From: Farysia itapuensis
Lineage: Eukaryota; Basidiomycota; Ustilaginomycetes; Ustilaginales; Ustilaginaceae
Length of the DNA: 64,000 nucleotides
Reading direction: 5' to 3'
Assembly: GCA_023212645.1 (NCBI GenBank)
Contig: JALBYC010000001.1
Span: forward strand, 372,001 to 436,000
Under the pieces are notes generated by a model. It had not been told where the DNA came from, ran no database searches, and saw only the letters and a list, made by a program, of their open reading frames with translations. Below are positions 9,609 through 17,678 of this stretch, piece after piece; position 1 is the first letter of the stretch; every line of letters begins with the position of its first letter. The translations under genes and the position numbers were made by a program.

Positions 9609-10499
9609 ATGCTGTCCGCTGCCATCCGAACCAGCTTGCGTGCTTCAGCTGCACGAGCTCCTCTGCCGTCGACACGAGCTCTCTCGACGTCGCTGCCGCG
9701 CCTGTCAACCGTGGCTGGGGCCAAAGAGTACCAGAACATCCTCGTATCGCAGCCGGCCGAGGGTGTGACGTTGATCACGCTCAACAGGCCCAAAGCGCTC
9801 AACGCACTCAACTCGGCGCTGTTCCATGAGCTCAACGAAGCTGCTGAGGCCGCTGACAACGATGACAGCATCGGCGCTATCGTCTTGACCGGCTCCGAAA
9901 AGGCTTTTGCAGCAGGAGCCGATATCAAAGAGATGAAGGATATGGAGTATGCACCTGCCTACAAGAACAACTTCTTGGGTCACTGGAGCAAGCTTACCAC
10001 AGTACGAAAGCCCATCATCGCCGCCGTGTCTGGTTACGCGCTCGGTGGAGGTTGTGAACTCGCCATGATGTGCGACATTATCCTCGCTAGCCCAACGGCC
10101 AACTTTGGCCAGCCAGAGATCAACCTCGGTGTCATTCCCGGCGCAGGCGGTACACAGCGACTGACCAAGGCTGTTGGAAAGTCAACAGCCATGGAGATGG
10201 TCCTGACGGGACGAAACTTCTCCGCGGACGACGCCGAGCGACGTGGTCTGATCTCGCGCGTTGTGCGTGAAGGAAGCGTCCTGGACGAAGCGGTTAAAGT
10301 AGCCTCGACCATTGCCAAGAAGGGCCAAATTGCCGTACAAGCTGCCAAGGAAGGCGTCAACGCCTCGTACGAGCTCACTCTGCAGGAGGGTACGCGCTTC
10401 GAACGCCGTCTCTTCCACAGCTTATTCGCTACAAAGGACCAGAAAGAAGGAATGTCTGCCTTTGCAGAAAAGCGAAAGGCCAAATTCACCAACCTCTAG
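9609..10499 (+). CDS. Mitochondrial enoyl-CoA hydratase (crotonase, ECHS1 type)
   Basis: The protein has 296 aa with a presequence of about 35 residues (RTSLRASAARAP..STRALSTSLPR). The crotonase fold is clear: AAGADIKEM for acyl-CoA binding and the oxyanion hole, then GGGCELAMMCD and QPEINLGVIPGAGGTQRL. These supply the two catalytic glutamates E150 and E170, spaced 20 residues apart as in the rat enzyme. The family hydrates 2-trans-enoyl-CoA in fatty-acid and branched-chain amino-acid breakdown. Length, presequence and both Glu residues fit short-chain enoyl-CoA hydratase rather than an isomerase or HIBCH. The gene is intron-free and divergent from NFU1; its 3' end faces the gamma-tubulin complex gene 115 bp away. 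Confidence 0.93.
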   Translation: MLSAAIRTSLRASAARAPLPSTRALSTSLPRLSTVAGAKEYQNILVSQPAEGVTLITLNRPKALNALNSALFHELNEAAEAADNDDSIGAIVLTGSEKAFAAGADIKEMKDMEYAPAYKNNFLGHWSKLTTVRKPIIAAVSGYALGGGCELAMMCDIILASPTANFGQPEINLGVIPGAGGTQRLTKAVGKSTAMEMVLTGRNFSADDAERRGLISRVVREGSVLDEAVKVASTIAKKGQIAVQAAKEGVNASYELTLQEGTRFERRLFHSLFATKDQKEGMSAFAEKRKAKFTNL

Positions 10500-10614
10500 C
10501 ATCGCACTTGCTCTGCCATATGCCAACATGCTTTGAACGATGCTTCATGTCATGACCGTTTGTGCCGTAAAGTTGCCGATAGGCCATGGTATCGTTTGCA
10601 TTTATTGCATGGTG

Positions 10615-13600
10615 CTAGTAGTCTATATCGCCGTAGAAGCCTGCAGCGTTGAGACGGACAAGAAGAACTTCAATGTTGGAAGATGCTTCAGAGTCACTCT
10701 GCTGAGCGCCTTTGCCCCGCGTGTCTGTGTCGAGCTTGCGCAGGTCTTCAAGCTCGTCGTGCATCATTCTGTGACGCTCGTCCTCAATGTCCCGCCGTCG
10801 CTTTGGCAGTGTATCGTGGTCTTGGCCCGTGCTCGCAATGTCTTCGAGCGTTGCATCGTGCGGTCTCTGCCGATCCTTGACAAGAATCAAGGCTTGAACA
10901 AAGGTGTCCATACGGGCCAGGAAGTGCTTATGCAGAGCTCGGAAGTCTTCGTAGCTCGGTGGCGAAGCCCCACTGCCCGTGAGAGGCGAATGATAGTCGC
11001 TGCACATTTGCGAAAAGTCGAGACAGCATTGGAGAAGAGAGTTGATGATCTTTGACATACCGCGCTGTCGCGTTTTGAGAAAGCACGTCTCTAGCATACG
11101 ATCCAGCACTCTTTCGTGGTAACGTGCTAGGGAGAAGACGTCCTTGAGCTCCAGCTGGTTGGACGTCTGACGGGCCTGCTTCTGCTCATCGTCCAAGTCA
11201 TCTACGTCGGCTGCGTCGTCGTCATCAAAATCTCCTTCTTCGGTCTGTTCCACCAGTCTGCCTCCTCCGCATCTGTTCACTCTTCGTCTGCGGGAGGCGC
11301 CCATGAGCTCGTCAGAAACTTCCCGCTTCACCCTTTCCAGCCTTCCCATGAACCGTCTCCATTCGTACTCGATCCCGACCTCTTGGACGAAGGAGCCATA
11401 TGCATCCAAGAAGTGTCCCACACTCCATCGCATCTTGTGCATGAGAGCATTGAGCGCAAAGTCGAACGTGAAAAGTGCCGAGGGGGACTTGAAAGCAGAT
11501 TGCCATGCTGTCCGCATCGCGATCTTGCAGCGCTTGACACGCAGTAGTAGGTTCCACAGTCGTTGGTAGCGTGATTGCGCGAGCTGGGTCAGCAACGGTG
11601 AGATCAACGGAGGAGGATGGAAGGACAAGGTGAGCCAGTCCAAAGCGTCAATTGAAGAAGGATCAGTCCAGGAGGGCTTCGCTCCCCTGACTTTGGTGCT
11701 CGACGCGGATGACGGTGGCTCGACGATGGCAAAAGATAGGCGTTCCTCCAGGTCTTTGTACGCTAGCGATACTGCGTCTTCGCCGGTGGAGCCAGACCCT
11801 TGGCCGCTTTGCGCTTTCATCTTCTCGGCGTGCGCAAGTCGCATCCCGGACACAGTTTCAATGACTGCTGTGTTAAGGGCGGAAGAAAGTAGATTGTCGT
11901 TGGGTGGCCAAACTCCGTCGGCTACCAAGACATGATTCATCGCGACCACTTGCTGAGCAGAGGTCACTTTGTTGCGCATGAATACGCCTCGTCTGTCAAC
12001 GTCAAAGAGACTAGCTGTTACTTGCCGTTCAAAATTCTCGCTGCCCAGCAGCAAGAATTGCTTGCAGGTTTCGAGGTACGTTCCCAAGCCCAGGTCTTGA
12101 AAGAAGACACTTATCAAGGATGTGTTGATTAGCCTGGCCCAGGAAGAGAAGGGGGCGACTAGACTTTGCTGCGTTATGTAATCGAAAGAACATCGTTCAA
12201 TTGACCGTGTAGCAGCTGATGAGACGGTTGATTGACGTTGATCTCGAGGCAAGGAGACAGCATCTGCCAAGTATACCAGGAATGCCTCGTCTTCGGAGAG
12301 GAGGGTTTGCGATGTGATATTGTCGTTTTGACTCGTCTTTGTCTCTTCAATGCTTGTAGGGGCGGCGTTGAACATATCGATCATCTGAGCGAACTTGTCC
12401 TCTGCGGAAAGCTCGGAGATGTCACCCATTCCCAACGGTGCCAATGGCGTGAGCCTCGTCCACTCAGGGTCTTCTGTTGTCGGCTGATCGGTCGCTAGCT
12501 GAGAAGATGGGAGATGGGAATATTGAGCCAAAGGACTGATGCCAAGCGACGAATTCCTTCCTGAAAAGGCCTGTTTGAGATGCTGGTGTTTCTGTCGCTG
12601 CCGTCGCCACCTTGCAATTGAGACCTTGAGGTCCATTACGTGCTCATCGATTTGCGCGGTTTGCGATTCGGACGTTGACCATCTCCACGTGGGTAGTGCT
12701 GGCATGGGCTTGCCTTGGCTGCTTGTGCGATTGCCGTGTAAAGACCACATGCTCACCAAGGGATGGTCTGATGGAGCGGCTTTCGTCAGCAAGCTAAGCG
12801 CTCGACCGGCCTCCAAAAAGGTTCTTGCCGATCTAAAGTTGAGGAAGCTGGGCACTGCCGAGGGTCGTAGAGTGTAGCCAATGTCCTCTTCGCCTCTTTC
12901 GTCGAAAGACCAATCCAATTCCGCTCCGCTCCACGGGACGGCCACCTTACCTTGCCCGCTGCTGCTAGGATTGGACAAGGTCTGATGATCCAGTTCGCCT
13001 GTGCGATTAGACTGGTGGCCCGGATAACCTATCCACGTTGCGACCTGAACTCTCCAGGAGGAGCTGGTCTGTTCGAGCAAGTAAGCTAGCACGGCTGAGC
13101 TGAGCGGTGAAGCAGCAGATGCCATGGACGCTGCAAGATGGGCATGCAAATGCGACAGACAAGAATGCGTTGCGTTGAGCCATGTCAGAGGTCTGAACGG
13201 AGGATTACGTGGCTGAGCGCAGGACAGCAAGTTGCCCAGGGTTCGTAGAACCGTCAAAGGTGTCTCCAGTCCTGCTTGTGCGTTCAAGATCGCTGCATCT
13301 GATGGTGCAGCAGCGTCGCGAGTACCTTCGGATGACCATTCTCTGAGCTCTTCTTTTAGCCAGGTCAGCACCGTATCCAGAGCGAACGCAAATGCGGGGA
13401 TCTCTTTGCAGGTTGGATTACTGACTTTGCGTATGGAGAGAAGACGATCGTCCAAACGGCGAAGCAGAGCAGCCATGGACAAGAAAGGCTCCACGATGCT
13501 GTCTGACGAGACGGCGCTCCAGCCGCATAGTCTCTCTGTCCCTATCCAAGGCGGTAAAGCAGCATTGCCTTCACGCTTGCGATTGTGGAGCCCAGCCTTG

Positions 13601-14184
13601 GACTCGAGGCGACGCTGTTCCGTTCGAGCCCAGCGAAAAGAGGCAGATCCTTCGTCCCACTGGAAATGATACGACGAAGCCCCTGCCGAGGCTGTCTGAA
13701 GTAGCGAACGTAGCACGTCGCCAGTCGCATGTACTGGTGCTATATGTCGGCCTTGCATGTCGGATGGGTCATCGATGTACAGTTTCTCTTGGATGGCTTC
13801 CGATATACAGAGGGGGCCTGATTCAATACCCGCTCGAGCATCCAGGTAACCATGATCCGTCAATCTGGGCAAGCATGCTTGGTCGCGTGTCCATACGCGA
13901 GCGGTCTCGTACGGCGCAATACCATCGTCATCATCCCAGAAGGAGGACACGGATGTCGAAGCCGAGCTCGACCTTGAGTCTGCATCGTGCTTTCTGTGCG
14001 AATCAAGAGACTCCAGCGCGTAAAGCTGGTGAATCGTGTCTCCTACAGTGCCATCAGGCAATGGAGGCAGAGGTGGGATGCCGTTGGCGAAATCAAGCGA
14101 CGTCAAGGAAGGTAGCTCCTCGGCCTGTCCGAGTGCCGGCAGAGGAGGCAAAGGCGGAAGATCCGACTGTGCTAGAGGTGGCAT
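10615..14184 (-). CDS. Gamma-tubulin complex component (GCP/Spc97-Spc98 family)
   Basis: The protein has 1189 aa starting at the ATG at 14184 (MPPLAQSDLPPLPPLPA); the frame continues upstream to 14250 but only with a GTG. The N-terminus is Pro/Leu-rich. The middle has a GRIP1-like part (FFQDLGLGTYLETCKQFLLLGSENFERQ). The C-terminal GRIP2-like part includes LDWLTLSFHPPPLISPLL, YQRLWNLLLRVKRCKIAM, MRWSVGHFLDAYGSFVQE and LARYHERVLDRMLETCFL. GRIP2 binds gamma-tubulin in the microtubule nucleation complex. Size and weak conservation suggest a GCP5- or GCP6-like subunit rather than Spc97/Spc98 proper, but that is inference. A basic/acidic insertion (SRRRRVNRC..DFDDDDAADVDDLDDE) sits in the C-terminal half. 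It is divergent from the Pol delta subunit gene. Confidence 0.78.
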   Translation of the reverse strand: MPPLAQSDLPPLPPLPALGQAEELPSLTSLDFANGIPPLPPLPDGTVGDTIHQLYALESLDSHRKHDADSRSSSASTSVSSFWDDDDGIAPYETARVWTRDQACLPRLTDHGYLDARAGIESGPLCISEAIQEKLYIDDPSDMQGRHIAPVHATGDVLRSLLQTASAGASSYHFQWDEGSASFRWARTEQRRLESKAGLHNRKREGNAALPPWIGTERLCGWSAVSSDSIVEPFLSMAALLRRLDDRLLSIRKVSNPTCKEIPAFAFALDTVLTWLKEELREWSSEGTRDAAAPSDAAILNAQAGLETPLTVLRTLGNLLSCAQPRNPPFRPLTWLNATHSCLSHLHAHLAASMASAASPLSSAVLAYLLEQTSSSWRVQVATWIGYPGHQSNRTGELDHQTLSNPSSSGQGKVAVPWSGAELDWSFDERGEEDIGYTLRPSAVPSFLNFRSARTFLEAGRALSLLTKAAPSDHPLVSMWSLHGNRTSSQGKPMPALPTWRWSTSESQTAQIDEHVMDLKVSIARWRRQRQKHQHLKQAFSGRNSSLGISPLAQYSHLPSSQLATDQPTTEDPEWTRLTPLAPLGMGDISELSAEDKFAQMIDMFNAAPTSIEETKTSQNDNITSQTLLSEDEAFLVYLADAVSLPRDQRQSTVSSAATRSIERCSFDYITQQSLVAPFSSWARLINTSLISVFFQDLGLGTYLETCKQFLLLGSENFERQVTASLFDVDRRGVFMRNKVTSAQQVVAMNHVLVADGVWPPNDNLLSSALNTAVIETVSGMRLAHAEKMKAQSGQGSGSTGEDAVSLAYKDLEERLSFAIVEPPSSASSTKVRGAKPSWTDPSSIDALDWLTLSFHPPPLISPLLTQLAQSRYQRLWNLLLRVKRCKIAMRTAWQSAFKSPSALFTFDFALNALMHKMRWSVGHFLDAYGSFVQEVGIEYEWRRFMGRLERVKREVSDELMGASRRRRVNRCGGGRLVEQTEEGDFDDDDAADVDDLDDEQKQARQTSNQLELKDVFSLARYHERVLDRMLETCFLKTRQRGMSKIINSLLQCCLDFSQMCSDYHSPLTGSGASPPSYEDFRALHKHFLARMDTFVQALILVKDRQRPHDATLEDIASTGQDHDTLPKRRRDIEDERHRMMHDELEDLRKLDTDTRGKGAQQSDSEASSNIEVLLVRLNAAGFYGDIDY

Positions 14185-14372
14185 GCTGAGCACAGTTGCG
14201 CAAGCATCTCTGGAGGGACAGAGAGAAGGGGGACTAGGTGACAGATGCACAAGGTTTAGCGATCAAAGTGTTGGTTTCGCCAAGTCGCGCTCTTGCGTCT
14301 CGGACGCTTTTTTCAATTCAATCAACGCGACGGTTCGGCAGATCCGACTCTACCATTCCACGGACAATCACA

Positions 14373-16034
14373 ATGCCGGCAGCAGACATACAACGTCGCT
14401 CGTACGCGGTGGCGAACGAGGAGGAGCGAAAGCAGCTCGAAACGCTCAGAAGTACCTTTCTCGTGCCTCTGGGCAGCAGGTCGTACAGCAGGCAGTATGC
14501 CCAGCTGTACGACTATCGTCTGGCCTATCTCAAGAAACGCATATTGCAACGAGCACACTCTCGATGGGTCGACAATTTCGAGCAGTTCTCCCAGAGTCAG
14601 TCGCAACTCGACGAGGAAGCCATGTTCTCCTCGGCCGATAAGGGGGATGAAGACGACGCTATGGATGAAGAACAAGGCCCTTCCAAAGCAACCAAACGGC
14701 CACGGTTGTCCAAAGTGAAGATGCTCGATCCACCTAATCATGTCGACCGAATTCTCGATGTACGACAGGGAGAAGTGTGCTACATTGTCGGCAACCTGTA
14801 CTGTGCCATGCCGCTCAAGCCTGATGTGCTGGAAGATTTGACGCGCGAGCAGTGGCTGGCCCCACAGCCGGTACGTACCAAGTTTGTCGACTACAGCCGA
14901 GACGAACTCTACATCGAAGACCAAAGTGGTCGTGTCAAGCTCGTCGGCGAAGCGATTGAAGGCAACACACCGCTGCGAGCCATGCTCATCACTGGCGTTG
15001 TAGCTGCGGTTTTGGGTACCGAAACACGAGCTGGTGACTTTGACGTCGTTGACGCTGTCTTCGCAGGCCTCCCGCCCCCGCCGAACAAGAACATCAACAG
15101 CAAGACGGATACCAAGAGCAAAAAGAGCACAAACACTGAAAGCAAGGATGACGGCAAAGACGACAAGTGGATGGTGCTGATGAGCGGAATGGCGCTCGGC
15201 GGTGGGGATGCGCTGGAAGCAGAACTCAGTATGCAATTTCTCACCGAATGGTTGACTGGCGAGCTGGGCGACGAGATTGACCGCATATCGAGCTCTAAGG
15301 TGGTAGGTGCCATCATTGCCGGCAACTCATTGGCGCCGCCCGTGCGCAACGAGGAAGAAGCGGCGTCCCGACCGCGCAAGTACGGACAAGAGGGACCAAC
15401 GTATTCGGCAGCACCAACCTTGGCGCTCGACCAATTGCTGACCGACCTGTGTTCTGTCATGCCTGTACATATCCTGCCGGGAGAACGGGACCCAGCCAGT
15501 GCAGCGCTGCCGCAACAACCGATTCACTTTGCGCTCCTGCCCCGCTCCGGACGCTTTGACTTTCTCCACCGCGAGACAAACCCCGCCTGGATCGGAAGCG
15601 GATTCGGCGAAGGAGACCACAGCCGCAAGATCCTCGGCACTTCCGGCCAGAACATTGACGATATCTTCAAGTACGTCGACGAAGACGACACCAGTCGCAT
15701 CGAAATGGCCCTTCGCACGCTCGAGTGGGGTCATATGGCCCCCACAGCGCCCGACACGCTCTGGTGCTATCCCTACAAGACAAACGATCCCTTTGTCATC
15801 AAGGATCGTCCCGACATCCTCTTTATTGGCAACCAACCCAGCTTTGCATCAGCGCTGTATCACTTTGAAGAAGGTGACAGTGCGGAATCACCAACGGCGC
15901 AGCAAGTCGACGCACCGATCACCAATGCATGTCGTGTCATCCTCGTCCCGGAATTCGCAAAGACGAAACAAGTGGTGTTGGTCAACCTCTCCACGCTCGA
16001 CACAAAACTCGTCCAGATCGATGCCGATATGTGA
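14373..16034 (+). CDS. DNA polymerase delta small (B) subunit, POLD2/Pol31/Cdc1
   Basis: The protein has 553 aa from the ATG at 14373 (MPAADIQRRSYAV). The frame is open further upstream, but that part overlaps the neighbour's 5' region and is not conserved. Features of the family are the N-terminal TFLVPLGSRSYSRQYAQLYDYRL, the OB-fold region (KPDVLEDLTRE, YIEDQSGRVKLVGE), and the inactive calcineurin-like phosphoesterase domain with GAIIAGNSL, VHILPGERDPASAALPQQP and TNPAWI. This B-subunit scaffolds the catalytic and accessory subunits of the lagging-strand polymerase. A lysine/serine-rich insertion (NKNINSKTDTKSKKSTN) interrupts the domain. An ACGCGA element 44 bp upstream resembles an MCB box. 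It ends 51 bp from a convergent F-box gene. Confidence 0.92.
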   Translation: MPAADIQRRSYAVANEEERKQLETLRSTFLVPLGSRSYSRQYAQLYDYRLAYLKKRILQRAHSRWVDNFEQFSQSQSQLDEEAMFSSADKGDEDDAMDEEQGPSKATKRPRLSKVKMLDPPNHVDRILDVRQGEVCYIVGNLYCAMPLKPDVLEDLTREQWLAPQPVRTKFVDYSRDELYIEDQSGRVKLVGEAIEGNTPLRAMLITGVVAAVLGTETRAGDFDVVDAVFAGLPPPPNKNINSKTDTKSKKSTNTESKDDGKDDKWMVLMSGMALGGGDALEAELSMQFLTEWLTGELGDEIDRISSSKVVGAIIAGNSLAPPVRNEEEAASRPRKYGQEGPTYSAAPTLALDQLLTDLCSVMPVHILPGERDPASAALPQQPIHFALLPRSGRFDFLHRETNPAWIGSGFGEGDHSRKILGTSGQNIDDIFKYVDEDDTSRIEMALRTLEWGHMAPTAPDTLWCYPYKTNDPFVIKDRPDILFIGNQPSFASALYHFEEGDSAESPTAQQVDAPITNACRVILVPEFAKTKQVVLVNLSTLDTKLVQIDADM

Positions 16035-16085
16035 AAGCAATTCGTCAATCCCGAATGCCATGGTAATGTGCAATATTTTGCGTGA

Positions 16086-17471
16086 TTAAGGTAAAGCAAG
16101 GTCACGAATGTGTTCCCAGACACGTCGTTGTCGGCGCAGAGCGTTGCCAGCGTCGACGACGGCCGAGTGCTCGGCGTCGTCAAACATAGACAGGTTGCTG
16201 TACTGGCCTGCTGCGTTGTTGATCAAGTCACGGAGCGCGTCCCACTCATCCAGAACAATTCCGGTGAGTGGGGTGGGGTGAATCGTTGGAATGTGCAGGT
16301 CGGGATTCCATTCGCGCTCGAGGTCTTCCCACGTTGCATTGAGGCCTGTCAGCAGACCGTCTCGTTCAAAAGCTGCGCTTGCTGGCAGATCTGTCTGAGG
16401 CGCATCGTCGATGAGAAGGGGAAACGAGTCTGCGAGCATCCTCTTGAACTCTTCGCACCGATTGTGTGCCGTCTGTATTGTCAATCTGCGAAAGCGATCG
16501 TTCTTGGAGGGTCGTGCGGGTGCAAGACCTTCACTGAGTTCGAGGGACGACAGGTCCGTCCACAGCTCGTCTATCATGCTGACTGCGGTCGTCCCATTTG
16601 CCGATGGACTGGACGGCTCGGGAACAGGCTCTTGCGATTCAAGTTCCTGAGGCAGAGGAAGAAAGTGCTTTTTGGGGCGCTGCAGTAAGCGGCGGAGGAC
16701 ATTAGAGTCTCGCGTGATATCACCATAATCCTTTGGTGCGGTCCATATGAGCCATTCGAGATCAGACAGGGTACGTATCTCGTCGGCCTCTTCGAACGCC
16801 AAGTTGGTATCAATGATGCGCAAGACTTTGACTTTGCGAAAGATGGGTGCGCTGAACCCGCCAACGAAACTATGGGGATTGACGCTAGTAAGACGGACAG
16901 GTTGGCAAGCTGATCCATATGTGTGCGCTGAGTACAGACTTAACAGCTCGCCAGCTAGTGCTACATCATGCAACTTTCGACACGCTCGCAGAATTGTGCG
17001 CACTGACGTATGCACTCCATCGCGCATGTCGGTAATGTACTGCGCTTCGTTGTACACCGGTGGCGAAAGAGCAGTGATCAGATCCGATGACGAGTCGTCC
17101 GGCCCGATCCACAGTCTTGTCACATACCGTGCTATACGTGTGTTTCCCTTGACCAGTGCTGCAAACGCATGGATCGCGGACGAGGACGAAAGCGCCACGG
17201 TCGAGTACAGATATGGGGCCAAGCGGGCATGGTAATGTTTGGACAGACAGAGCAGATGAACTTTACCTTTGTTGCTCCAGGTACCTTTACTCGAATTCTG
17301 CGCGGCAAACTCGAGAATGGTGGTAATGAGCTCGCGCGGCAAGGACGATGCCAGCTCTTGCAGCCGTGACGCACCAGGATGCTGCTCTTTGCTGCCGGAC
17401 GGGCGGGTCGCCTTCTTGCTGGCTGGCTTGCGAACAGCAGATCCCACGGTCCCGGACACAGTGGAGACCAT
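16086..17471 (-). CDS. F-box-like protein of unknown target
   Basis: The protein has 461 aa from the ATG at 17471. After a basic, disordered start, residues about 42-90 (LASSLPRELITTILEFAAQ..HLLCLSKHYHARLAPYLYSTVAL) look like a fungal F-box, which would dock onto Skp1 in an SCF ubiquitin ligase. The rest has the alternating short leucine-rich segments (KVKVLRIIDTNLAF, DLEWLIWTAP) common in these proteins. No WD40 or clear LRR array can be seen, so the substrate is unknown. It is convergent with the Pol delta subunit gene and tandem with TSR1, which ends 207 bp upstream of its start. Confidence 0.6.
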   Translation of the reverse strand: MVSTVSGTVGSAVRKPASKKATRPSGSKEQHPGASRLQELASSLPRELITTILEFAAQNSSKGTWSNKGKVHLLCLSKHYHARLAPYLYSTVALSSSSAIHAFAALVKGNTRIARYVTRLWIGPDDSSSDLITALSPPVYNEAQYITDMRDGVHTSVRTILRACRKLHDVALAGELLSLYSAHTYGSACQPVRLTSVNPHSFVGGFSAPIFRKVKVLRIIDTNLAFEEADEIRTLSDLEWLIWTAPKDYGDITRDSNVLRRLLQRPKKHFLPLPQELESQEPVPEPSSPSANGTTAVSMIDELWTDLSSLELSEGLAPARPSKNDRFRRLTIQTAHNRCEEFKRMLADSFPLLIDDAPQTDLPASAAFERDGLLTGLNATWEDLEREWNPDLHIPTIHPTPLTGIVLDEWDALRDLINNAAGQYSNLSMFDDAEHSAVVDAGNALRRQRRVWEHIRDLALP

Positions 17472-17678
17472 GGTGGCAAGCAGGCGATCAAAACTCTCGG
17501 CTCGTGACGTAGAGACTCATACGCGTACGTCAGTCGAGAGTATCCGACAGGTGATAGTGTGAGGAGAAGGCCGGCTGTCAAACAACACCTCCACTTATAT
17601 GATCCACACTCACACTGCCCACACACGTCGGCCCGATTCTCCGCACTCTTATCGGGATAATATGCATTGCAGTGTGCG